A DNA stretch of 24,947 bases from Clostridiales bacterium (lineage in GTDB: Bacteria; Bacillota; Clostridia; Lachnospirales; CAG-274): assembly GCA_021203425.1 (NCBI GenBank), contig JAJQBF010000127.1:1-24947 (forward strand), in the 5' to 3' direction. The first letter of the stretch is position 1; each line of letters opens with the position of its first letter. The translations under genes and the position numbers were made by a program. A model generated the notes under the pieces. That model searched no databases and had not been told where the DNA came from. It saw only the letters and a program-made list of their open reading frames with translations. Shown piece after piece: positions 1-6,693 of the stretch.

Positions 1-33
1 GTAATATGTGTGTACATGGTAGTCAGCAAACAT
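1..33 (-). CDS. PHP-domain phosphatase (HisJ-like), N-terminal 11 codons only
   Basis: On the minus strand an ATG at 33 opens a frame reading MFADYHVHTYY up to the window edge. It is preceded by an AGGAG ribosome-binding site (complement of about 42-47) at good spacing. The D-x-H-x-H pattern right after the initiator Met is the metal-binding first motif of the PHP family, typical of histidinol-phosphatase HisJ and related hydrolases. Only 11 residues are visible, so the family is well suggested but the substrate is not known. It is transcribed divergently from the beta-glucoside operon. Confidence 0.6.
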   Translation of the reverse strand, partial: MFADYHVHTYY

Positions 34-70
34 AAAAAAACTCCTTTCTGCAATCTTTTTGATTAAAAAA

Positions 71-99
71 ATAATATCATAAAGCAAAACCTGTTTCAA
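71..99 (-). promoter_or_regulatory. Sigma-A type promoter for the leftward PHP gene
   Basis: On the minus strand TTGAAA (complement of 94-99) and TATTAT (complement of 71-76) are separated by exactly 17 bases, about 40 bases upstream of the leftward ATG at 33. The spacing and match are good; no transcript evidence is available. Confidence 0.5.
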
Positions 100-169
100 G
101 GGGTATTTTCAGGAGAAGAAGGTCTCCTGCGGTTTTTTGTGCAAATTGCAAAAAAAATCAAAGGAAAAA

Positions 170-210
170 TTGTGCACAAGGGAAAATCTTAAATTGGCAC
201 AAATTTGTGC
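170..210. promoter_or_regulatory. Two palindromes with TTGTGC half-sites, possible operator
   Basis: A 10-base palindrome TTGTGCACAA lies at 170-179 and a 14-base perfect palindrome GCACAAATTTGTGC at 197-210. The second abuts the -35 box of the bglG promoter (211). A further TTGTGC occurs near 137-142. The repeated half-site in the divergent intergenic region suggests a dimeric repressor or activator site, but the cognate protein is unknown. Confidence 0.35.
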
Positions 211-239
211 TTGAAAAAATATTTTTCTTGTGATATGAT
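211..239 (+). promoter_or_regulatory. Sigma-A promoter of the beta-glucoside operon
   Basis: TTGAAA at 211-216 and TATGAT at 234-239 have a 17-base spacer, with a TGn-like extension just before the -10 box. It lies upstream of the RAT/terminator and the bglG antiterminator gene, the expected place for the operon promoter. Confidence 0.6.
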
Positions 240-270
240 TTATTTAAGTTAAGAAAACAAAGCAATAAAG

Positions 271-370
271 GGCTTGTTACTGTTAAATCAGCAAAACCAA
301 ACTTAAATAGCCGAGGTATATTATATACCTCGTTCTGAGGGGAAATGCTGTTTTTAGTTTGGCTTTTTTT
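271..370 (+). promoter_or_regulatory. Ribonucleic antiterminator (RAT) overlapping an intrinsic terminator
   Basis: Positions 271-298 closely match the RAT sequence bound by LicT/BglG proteins (starts GGCTTGTTACTG, ends GCAAAACC). Its 3' part (CCAAAC at 297-302) is also the 5' arm of a terminator whose 3' arm (TTTAGTTTGG, about 353-362) is followed by a run of T at 363-370. A perfect 9-base-pair inner hairpin (312-320 with 324-332) sits inside the terminator. This is the classic arrangement: without inducer the terminator forms; dephosphorylated, active antiterminator stabilises the RAT and lets transcription enter the operon. The antiterminator gene directly downstream makes the switch autoregulatory. 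Confidence 0.85.
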
Positions 371-408
371 ATGCCTGTTTGCCGAAAATCGGGCTATGGG
401 TGAATAAA

Positions 409-1260
409 ATGAAGGTAAAAAGGATTTTAAACAACAATGCAATAACCTCAACCAACAAATACGGTCAGGAAATCATAATTATGGGCAGCGGCATAGGTTG
501 GAGACAGAAACCCGGCGAGCCCGTAGATGAAAATAAGATCGAAAAGATTTTCCATATGGATACGGCAACTTCTACAGCAAAGCTGAAACAGCTTTTTTTG
601 GAAGTTAAAATAGAATCCATAATGGCCAGCTCCGAAATAATAGACTATGCAAAGGCTAATTTGGGAACTGAACTTAAAAAGAATATTTATATCACCCTTA
701 CCGACCATATAGATTTTGCCGTTGAACGCTGTTCAAAGGGAATAAGCTTTAAATCAGCTTTGTTATATGAAATTAAAACACTGTATGCAAAGGAATATAA
801 TGTAGGGCTGTACGCTCTCGACATCATTAAAAAGCATATAGGGGTTGAACTTCCGAAGTCCGAGGCGGCATCAATTGCTCTGCATCTTGTAAATGCCGAA
901 TATGACGGCAATATGGCTCACACAGAGGCGGCAATTGATATTGTTTCAAGCTCTCTTAACATGGTCCGTCTTTTAACGGGAAAAGCCTTTGACGAGTCTT
1001 CCCTTGACTATCAGCGTTTTTTAACTCACCTTCTGTTTTTTGCCCAAATGGTTTTAAGCAACAAAACCCTTGACAATCAGGGAGATTTTTTGTACAACTC
1101 TATGAAGGAAGGCTACCCCGAGGAATTTTGGTGTGCCGAGAAGATTGTCAAATATGTAAACAGGCAGTATGAGGCAAATGTGGGCAAGGAAGAAGTAACA
1201 TTTTTAACCGTCCACATAGCAAGAATTACCGGAGGTCAAAAAAGCGAAAAGACAGAATAA
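409..1260 (+). CDS. bglG: BglG/LicT-family transcriptional antiterminator
   Basis: A 283-residue protein of standard length for the family. Residues 1-55 are the RNA-binding CAT domain, followed by two PTS regulation domains (about 65-170 and 170-283). The four conserved regulatory histidines are visible: H100 (LTDH) and H159 in PRD1, H207 (LTHL) and H269 (TVHI) in PRD2. In this family EII-dependent phosphorylation of PRD1 inactivates and HPr-dependent phosphorylation of PRD2 activates binding to the RAT. The ATG at 409 is chosen over an upstream in-frame TTG (379) because the CAT domain starts there; the ribosome-binding site is weak. It is first in the operon, directly after its own RAT/terminator. 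The open frame is intact. The specific sugar (beta-glucosides such as cellobiose or salicin) is inferred from the neighbours. Confidence 0.93.
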   Translation: MKVKRILNNNAITSTNKYGQEIIIMGSGIGWRQKPGEPVDENKIEKIFHMDTATSTAKLKQLFLEVKIESIMASSEIIDYAKANLGTELKKNIYITLTDHIDFAVERCSKGISFKSALLYEIKTLYAKEYNVGLYALDIIKKHIGVELPKSEAASIALHLVNAEYDGNMAHTEAAIDIVSSSLNMVRLLTGKAFDESSLDYQRFLTHLLFFAQMVLSNKTLDNQGDFLYNSMKEGYPEEFWCAEKIVKYVNRQYEANVGKEEVTFLTVHIARITGGQKSEKTE

Positions 1261-1366
1261 GCATAAAATTGTATGATTTTACCGGGCAGCAACGGCGCCG
1301 CAGCCCCGGATAAACATAAAGCAACATCAAAACTTATTATACTTTAACAAATAAGGAGGAATATCT

Positions 1367-2785
1367 ATGGCAGCAGTAAGAGATTACGCTAAACTCGCAA
1401 GAGACATTAAAGATGCAGTAGGTGAGTCTAACATTATCAATGTATCACACTGTGCAACCAGACTTCGTTTGGTTCTTAAACAAAGCCCCTCAGAGGCAGT
1501 AACAAAACAAATTTCATCTATGCCCGCTGTTATTCAGGTTGTTGAAAAAGGCGGTCAGTATCAAATCGTTATAGGAACTCACGCAAAGGACGTTTATTCC
1601 GAGCTTTCCAAAATTATGAATATAGACGAAGCAGCTGCTCCTGCAGTAAAGCAGAGCCTTATAAACAGAATCATTGCCGCAATGTCGGCTGTTTTTGCTC
1701 CCTTCGTTTATATTCTTGCCGCAGCCGGTTTTGTTCAGGGCTGTTTGATTATAGCAATACACCTTTTCCCGGCTTTTGCCAACACAGGTACATATGAAGT
1801 TTTAAGCTTTATATCATGGACACCTTTCACATTTTTGCCTGTTTTGATTGCTATTACGGCCTCAAAACACTTTAAGTGTAATACATACATAGCTGTATGG
1901 TGTTGTATGGCGCTTGTAAACAGCTCATGGGCAGATATAGCAGCCCGTATAGCCGACGGCGAAACAATCAAGTTCATCATTTTCAATATGGCTGAGACAA
2001 CCTATACATCAACTGTTCTTCCGCCTCTTTTCCTTGTGCTTGTGCTGTCATATCTTGAACATTTCCTTGAAAAGCACATTCCCGACGTTATGAAGGCTAT
2101 AGCTATTCCCTTTATATGCGCAATAATTATGGTTCCGGCTACAATTATAATACTCGGCCCCATTTCAGACATTCTTGCAAACGCTCTTGCATCAGGTTAT
2201 AACTTCCTTGCAAACAATGTTCCCGTACTTGCAGCAAGTATAGTAGGTGGTGTATGGCAGGTTCTCGTTATTTTCGGTGTTCACTGGGGTTTTACTCCTA
2301 TGATTATGGCGAATTTCGCAAACAACGGCTGTGACTCATTCCAGACTTTCCAGACCTGTGCCGTTACCGCTCAGGCAGCGGCTTGTTTCGGTGTATTCCT
2401 TAAAACAAGAAATAAAGATATCAAACATGTATCTCTTTCAGCCGGCTTAACAGGTATCTTCGGTATTACGGAGCCTGCCATCTACGGTGTTACTCTTCGC
2501 CTTAAAAAGCCCTTTATTTGCGGCTGTATTGCCGGCGCCATAGGTGCAGTTATTATTTCTTTTTTCCATACAATGTACTATGCTTTCGCAGGTCTTCCGG
2601 GACTTCTTACCACAGTAAACGCTATAAGCGACACAAATTCAATGTCATTTATAGGTATGCTTATAGGTGTTGCGGTTACAATAGTAGTTACAATAGTATT
2701 AATCCAGATTGTAGGCTGTGACGAGCCTGAAATAGCTCCCGCAGAAACAGATAAGGCAGAAACCGTTTCCTCATCGGATAGATAA
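1367..2785 (+). CDS. bglP: Beta-glucoside PTS transporter, EIIBC part
   Basis: A 472-residue membrane protein. Residues 1-90 are the EIIB domain with the phosphorylated cysteine C29 in the SHCATRLR motif; about 100-450 are the EIIC channel with many hydrophobic segments and the conserved GITEPAIYGV motif. It imports and phosphorylates beta-glucosides at the membrane. An AGGAGG site at 1354-1359 sets the ATG at 1367. The frame stops at 2783, where the interdomain linker should continue; a complete EIIA domain follows at once in another frame. Together they would give about 624 residues, the usual BglF/BglP EIIBCA length. So this is most likely one three-domain protein interrupted by a +1 base change near 2776-2785, not a natural EIIBC. 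Confidence 0.9.
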   Translation: MAAVRDYAKLARDIKDAVGESNIINVSHCATRLRLVLKQSPSEAVTKQISSMPAVIQVVEKGGQYQIVIGTHAKDVYSELSKIMNIDEAAAPAVKQSLINRIIAAMSAVFAPFVYILAAAGFVQGCLIIAIHLFPAFANTGTYEVLSFISWTPFTFLPVLIAITASKHFKCNTYIAVWCCMALVNSSWADIAARIADGETIKFIIFNMAETTYTSTVLPPLFLVLVLSYLEHFLEKHIPDVMKAIAIPFICAIIMVPATIIILGPISDILANALASGYNFLANNVPVLAASIVGGVWQVLVIFGVHWGFTPMIMANFANNGCDSFQTFQTCAVTAQAAACFGVFLKTRNKDIKHVSLSAGLTGIFGITEPAIYGVTLRLKKPFICGCIAGAIGAVIISFFHTMYYAFAGLPGLLTTVNAISDTNSMSFIGMLIGVAVTIVVTIVLIQIVGCDEPEIAPAETDKAETVSSSDR

Positions 2786-3242
2786 GACAGACGAGGCTGT
2801 TGTTTACTCTCCTCTTAAGGGCGAGGCAAAAGCCATTGAAGAAGTAAACGACCCCACATTCTTACAGGGTATATTAGGTCAGGGTGTTGCAATTATCCCC
2901 TCTGAAGGCAAGCTTTACGCTCCCTTTGACGGAACCGTTGCATCTGTTTTTGACACAAAACACGCCATCTGCCTTGAAAACGGCTCTGGTGTTGAAATGA
3001 TAATCCATATAGGCTTAGACACAGTAAATTTAGGCGGAAAATATTTTACGGCTAAGGTTAAGGCTGAAGACAAGGTTAAGAAGGGCGATCTGCTTATAGA
3101 ATTCGACCTTGCGGCAATTAAGAAGGAATATGACACAATAACACCTGTTTTAGTTACAAATGCCGATGATTTCAGTGAAATAGTTCCCTTAAAGACATCG
3201 GGTACGGTTAAAGTAGGCGAACCGGTAATCAAGATTAAATAA
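2784..3242 (+). CDS. bglP: PTS EIIA (glucose/beta-glucoside type), out of frame with EIIBC
   Basis: From about 2781 the third frame reads continuously through a full EIIA(Glc)-like domain: linker DKTDEAVVYSPLKGEA, then a glycine-rich beta fold with TKHAI and the active-site motif MIIHIGLDTV (phosphorylated His), ending in VGEPVIKIK. No ATG, GTG or TTG occurs in this frame before an internal ATG at 2997, which would delete half the domain and leave no plausible ribosome-binding site. Independent translation is therefore unlikely. Dropping one base in the GGATAGATAAG stretch restores a continuous EIIBCA. The alternatives are sequence error, a true inactivating mutation, or programmed frameshifting; error is favoured because similar breaks recur along the window. 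Confidence 0.85.
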   Translation, partial: KTDEAVVYSPLKGEAKAIEEVNDPTFLQGILGQGVAIIPSEGKLYAPFDGTVASVFDTKHAICLENGSGVEMIIHIGLDTVNLGGKYFTAKVKAEDKVKKGDLLIEFDLAAIKKEYDTITPVLVTNADDFSEIVPLKTSGTVKVGEPVIKIK

Positions 3243-3271
3243 TATACAATTTATTTTAAGGAGGAATTTAT

Positions 3272-4702
3272 ATGGCATTACCTAAGAATTTTTTATGGGG
3301 CGGTGCTGTTGCGGCTCATCAGCTTGAAGGAGGCTGGAACGAAGATGGCAGAGGACCCAGTGTAAGCGACGTTCTCACTGCCGGAGCACATGGAGTTCCC
3401 CGAAGAATTACAGACGGAGTTATAGAAGGGGAGAGATATCCCAATCACAAGGGAATAGACTTTTTCCACACATATAAAGACGACATTGCCCTTTTCGGCG
3501 AGCTGGGTTTTAAGTGTTTCCGTACTTCAATTTCATGGAGCAGAATCTTCCCCGTAGGCGATGAAGAAGAGCCAAACGAAGCAGGTCTTAAGTTTTACGA
3601 CGATATGTTTGATACAATGCATAAATACGGCATTGAACCTGTTATAACATTAAGCCACTTCGAAATGCCTTATGGTTTGGTTAAAAAATACGGCGGCTGG
3701 ATGAACCGCAAGGTTGTTGACTTTTTCGTACACTATGCTGAAACGGTTATGGAAAGATATAAGGACAAGGTTAAATATTGGATGACCTTTAACGAAATAA
3801 ACAACCAGAGCAACACAGACATTGACATTTTCGGCTGGGCAAACTCCGGAATCAAATTTTCCGAGTTTGACGACCCTAAGAAGGCTCTTTATCAGGTTGC
3901 TCATCATGAGCTTGTAGCCTCTGCTCTTGTTGTTAAGAAGGGACACGAAATTAACCCGAATTTTATGATAGGCTGTATGTGTTCTTATGTTCCTTATTAT
4001 CCCTATTCATGTAATCCCGATGATGTTATGCTTGCAAATGAATCTATGCATGAACGCTATTATTTTATGGACGTTCACTGCAGAGGCTATTACGGAGCAT
4101 ATGCTAAAAAAGCATGGGAAAGAGAAGGAAACGCTCCTGTTATGGAACCCGGCGACGAGGAAATCCTCAAAGAGGGGAAGGTTGACTATATAGGTTTCAG
4201 CTATTATATGTCAAATGCCGTTAAGGCAGATCAGGTTATTGAAAACACAGACGTAAACGGCGGAAATGCCCACACTATTCCCAATCCCTATGTAAAGGCA
4301 TCGGACTGGGGCTGGCAGATTGACCCTGTCGGACTTCGCTATTCTCTTAACGCAATGTATGAACGCTATCAGCTGTCCTTATTTATTGTTGAAAACGGTT
4401 TCGGTGCAATAGACAAGCTGGAAGAAGACAACACCTGTGACGACAGCTACAGAATCGATTATCTTAAGGCACATATTCAGGAAATGAAGAAAGCCGTTGA
4501 GATTGACGGCGTAGATTTAATGGGCTATACCCCTTGGGGCTGTATCGATGTTGTTTCATTTACAACCGGTGAACTTCGTAAGCGCTACGGTTTCATATAT
4601 GTAGACTTAAACGATGACGGAACGGGAACAGGCAACCGTTATAAGAAAAAATCCTTCGAGTGGTATAAGAAGGTTATTGCCACAAACGGAGAGGAACTTT
4701 AA
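3272..4702 (+). CDS. bglH: 6-phospho-beta-glucosidase, glycoside hydrolase family 1
   Basis: A 476-residue, full-length family 1 glycosidase that hydrolyses the phosphorylated beta-glucoside delivered by the adjacent PTS to glucose 6-phosphate plus glucose or aglycone in the cytoplasm. The N-terminal FLWGGAVAAHQLEG motif, the acid/base glutamate E175 in TFNEIN and the nucleophile E374 in IVENGFG are present. The C-terminal segment with SFTTGELRKRYGFIYVD carries the Ser-Lys-Tyr pattern that binds the 6-phosphate, separating it from plain beta-glucosidases. AAGGAGG lies shortly before the ATG at 3272, 29 bases after the EIIA stop, so it is co-transcribed. The frame is intact. The exact disaccharide cannot be read from the sequence. 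Confidence 0.93.
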   Translation: MALPKNFLWGGAVAAHQLEGGWNEDGRGPSVSDVLTAGAHGVPRRITDGVIEGERYPNHKGIDFFHTYKDDIALFGELGFKCFRTSISWSRIFPVGDEEEPNEAGLKFYDDMFDTMHKYGIEPVITLSHFEMPYGLVKKYGGWMNRKVVDFFVHYAETVMERYKDKVKYWMTFNEINNQSNTDIDIFGWANSGIKFSEFDDPKKALYQVAHHELVASALVVKKGHEINPNFMIGCMCSYVPYYPYSCNPDDVMLANESMHERYYFMDVHCRGYYGAYAKKAWEREGNAPVMEPGDEEILKEGKVDYIGFSYYMSNAVKADQVIENTDVNGGNAHTIPNPYVKASDWGWQIDPVGLRYSLNAMYERYQLSLFIVENGFGAIDKLEEDNTCDDSYRIDYLKAHIQEMKKAVEIDGVDLMGYTPWGCIDVVSFTTGELRKRYGFIYVDLNDDGTGTGNRYKKKSFEWYKKVIATNGEEL

Positions 4703-4719
4703 AATCAGGAGGCAAACAA

Positions 4720-4981
4720 ATGACAAGCTTTAATTATGTAATAACAGACGAAGTGGGAATTCACGCAAGACCGGCAGGTCTTCTTGTTAAAGCCGCTAAG
4801 GCTCTTTCATCAAAGGTAGTTATAAAAAACGGCGCCAACCAAGTCAGCAGACGCAACTAAGCTTATGGCTCTTATGAGCTTGGGGGTAAAAAAAGGCAAC
4901 GAAGTAACCGTTGAGGTAACAGGGGCAAATGAAACTGCCGACGCAGCCGAAATTAAAACCTTTTTTGAGAATAATCTTTAA
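4720..4981 (+). CDS. ptsH: HPr phosphocarrier, frameshifted
   Basis: AGGAGG at 4707-4712 precedes an ATG at 4720. The protein begins MTSFNYVITDEVGIHARPAG, with the phosphorylated His in the GIHARPAG motif. The frame stops at 4858, but after skipping one base between about 4831 and 4848 it continues SADATKLMALMSLGVKKG to a stop at 4979-4981, giving the usual HPr length of about 86 residues. HPr carries phosphate from enzyme I to EIIA and also phosphorylates PRD2 of the antiterminator. At the position of the regulatory Ser-46 of Bacillus HPr (KSIMG) this protein has TKLMA, so it lacks the HPr-kinase serine, a feature I recall from other clostridial HPr variants. It is the last gene of the operon. 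Confidence 0.85.
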
Positions 4982-4999
4982 TCCCGATTTATAATATGG

Positions 5000-5046
5000 A
5001 AAACGTCCTCAAAATGCTGATAATTCAGCACTTTTGGGGACGTTTT
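5000..5046 (+). terminator. Intrinsic terminator of the beta-glucoside operon
   Basis: A long inverted repeat (AAAACGTCC... with GGGACGTTTT) encloses an inner stem TGCTGA/TCAGCA and ends in a short T-run. It starts 19 bases after the HPr stop. Confidence 0.8.
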
Positions 5047-5082
5047 GGATTTCGGAATATGATATACTTTGAGGCGTTTATT

Positions 5083-5356
5083 TCAGGCAAAAATTTTGTT
5101 AATTAATACTGATCTTTTGATAGCACCGATAAATCCGTCCATAAGCAGATTGATACAAATAGAAGGAACGCTATCTTCCCCGAAAACAAATTTAAGTCTG
5201 CTTTGGAGAAGGGGAGATAAAAACTCCTACGGCTCAGCCCATGCTTTTCGCAAATTTGAGCCACTGTTATTTTTTCAACACAGTTTTTGTATAAAACAAG
5301 ACAAAGCAGTTCGAAAAGTCTGTTTCCGAATAATCTTAAAAATCGAATATGTCTGG
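5083..5356 (-). pseudogene. TetR/AcrR-type regulator remnant
   Basis: On the minus strand, from about 5345 down to a stop at 5103, the frame reads RLFELLCLVLYKN, then KITVAQICEKHGLSRRSFYL and PFSKADL. This is the helix-turn-helix of a TetR-family repressor (compare the family pattern KITVxEICExAGLSRRTFYxHFxSKxDL). No start codon with a ribosome-binding site precedes it. The ligand-binding domain is missing: a second frame ending at 5083 gives only about 25 further residues (ending LINKIFA) that may be its displaced C-terminus. It lies directly downstream of the LuxR-type gene on the same strand. I read it as a decayed fragment. Confidence 0.5.
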
Positions 5357-6456
5357 TTATTTGAGCATAAATTCAGACAAACCCGAACGCTGAGTAATAT
5401 TAAGCTTTCGAAAAATACACGTAATTTGTGAGCTTACGGTATTTACTGAAATGTTAAGATGGGAAGCTATTTCTTTGTTAGTCCAGCCCTTTGACGCAAG
5501 CATAGCAACAGAAAATTCAGTGGCTGTTAAATTATCGGCAACGTACTGATCTGTTAGGGTATTATGTGTTTTCTCCAACCGACCGAAAAACAGTGTGTAA
5601 TATTTATTATACGTTTAAATTCATCGGGGTAGTCCCTTTTCATAACCGATTCGAGCATACCGCCCAAAAGCCCGTGATGCTCACTGAAACCTTTTATCAT
5701 ATCGTCCGGCTGAGCAATTTTCCACGCTTCCAAAAGATGATATTTTGCCGATTTCATATCCTTTATATTTACATAACCCATTACAGCTGCAAGGTGCAGA
5801 TAGATTGAAGATATGGGATAGTTTTTTTCCTCAAGGGTAAGAGCAGTCTCTGCTACAGCGATACAGGAAACATACTGCCCGTTAAGATAGAGAGCATGGG
5901 CTTTTATGTAAAGAGCAAACAGGCGGATACCTGTGGGCAGCATAGGCAAAATGTGTTTTGTGGAGTCGATGTCCTTCGGCAAGGGCAAATGAAGAAGAAC
6001 ACTTGCAGTTACGTATATAAATACCGCATAGGATTTGTATTGGGGTGAATTATTTTCATCGGCTGATTCGGCAGCCTCAAATATATGAATTATAGCCTGT
6101 TTTGTTCTCAATATTTTGTCAAGGTCAAGGTTTGCAAATGCATAAATCAAACAGGTCGAAAGACTTACTGCAAGGTCTTTGGCTGTAAGATAATTTTCGA
6201 CTATGTATGATGCTTCATCGGGTCGGCCGCTGAAATAATAATATTCCGCAAGAGCAATATTCCGCATATCTTCGTCGCTGATTTTTTTGACGGTCTCCAA
6301 AGCCGAACCAGGTTCATAAGCTGTGTTTATCAGAATAAAAGAAATTGCGGCAAATGGTGTGCTCAAATCGGATTTCGAGGCAAAAATTATTATCTTGGCT
6401 CTTATGACAAAATAGAGGAAGCGATTGAAGCGAGGAAACGTGCTGAAGTAATGCAT
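5357..6456 (-). CDS. LuxR-type (GerE HTH) transcriptional regulator, frameshifted and probably 5'-truncated
   Basis: The C-terminal 70 residues are a clear LuxR/GerE DNA-binding domain: LTATEFSVAMLASKGWTNKE, then IASHLNISVNTVSSQITCIF and RKLNI. The upstream 250 residues are an alpha-helical, TPR-like region (LAEYYYFSGRPDEASYIVEN and similar) without recognisable ligand domain. The two parts are in different frames; adding one base to the A-run at 5569-5572 joins them (…SVGWRK/THNTL…), about 366 residues in all. The ATG at 6456 has no ribosome-binding site, and the first 40 codons overlap a rightward AP2-domain fragment, so the natural N-terminus is probably lost at a junction near 6310-6345. 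It faces away from the pilus locus; control of the pili is possible but unproven. Confidence 0.72.
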
Positions 6457-6549
6457 GATGAATTTATCGATTGGTATTATAATGTTTATTTACCCTCGAA
6501 TAAAGGGAACTATTTTACAGAGGCAGCAGCCGAAACCGTATATAGCTGA
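6316..6549 (+). pseudogene. AP2-domain DNA-binding protein, 3' fragment
   Basis: One frame from about 6322 to the TGA at 6547-6549 reads VYQNKRN..GKWCAQIGFRGKN, then YYLGSYDKIEEAI, EARKRAEVMHDEFIDWYYN. This has the hallmarks of the AP2/ERF-like domain found in bacterial phage-associated HNH endonucleases and integrases (W-x-A-x-I-x-F-x-G-K-x-Y-Y-L-G, then E-A-x-x-A-R-x-x-A-E). The 5' part of the gene, including any nuclease domain and start, is absent; the sequence upstream of about 6316 belongs to the LuxR-type gene on the other strand. It is therefore a mobile-element gene remnant joined to a truncated regulator. Confidence 0.6.
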
Positions 6550-6570
6550 CAGATGAAATAAATTCGACAG

Positions 6571-6592
6571 CAGCCGTTAAACGGCTGATTAT
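6571..6592 (+). terminator. Short hairpin after the AP2 fragment, possible terminator
   Basis: CAGCCGT (6571-6577) pairs with ACGGCTG (6581-6587) across a 3-base loop and is followed by a T-rich stretch (ATTATTATTACTT). It lies 22 bases after the AP2 fragment stop. Confidence 0.5.
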
Positions 6593-6616
6593 TATTACTT
6601 ATTATTATAAACAACA

Positions 6617-6633
6617 CGACATTTAATATGTCG
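6617..6633. promoter_or_regulatory. Inverted repeat upstream of the pilus operon
   Basis: CGACATTTAATATGTCG has 6-base arms with a 5-base centre, located about 60 bases before the start of the giant surface protein. It could be an operator or a leader hairpin. A weak -10-like TATACA near 6639 lies just after it; no convincing -35 is seen. Confidence 0.3.
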
Positions 6634-6693
6634 AACATTATACAGATCACCGGATTGAGGAAAATCATTCAGTGATTCAGGGGGTGTATAAAT

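Noticed and set aside
158..451. Leftward 97-codon open frame across the bglG leader
   Set aside because: It lies over the promoter, RAT and terminator, has no ribosome-binding site and low-complexity composition.
1282..1309. Hairpin CCGGG/CCCGG between bglG and the PTS gene as a second terminator
   Set aside because: Only five base pairs, no T-run, and no RAT-like sequence precedes it.
2997..3242. Independent short EIIA starting at ATG 2997
   Set aside because: It would start in the middle of the domain, directly before the active-site motif; the conserved domain continues upstream in the same frame.
5069..5431. Rightward 120-codon open frame
   Set aside because: No ribosome-binding site and no family features; the opposite strand codes for the TetR remnant and the end of the LuxR-type gene.
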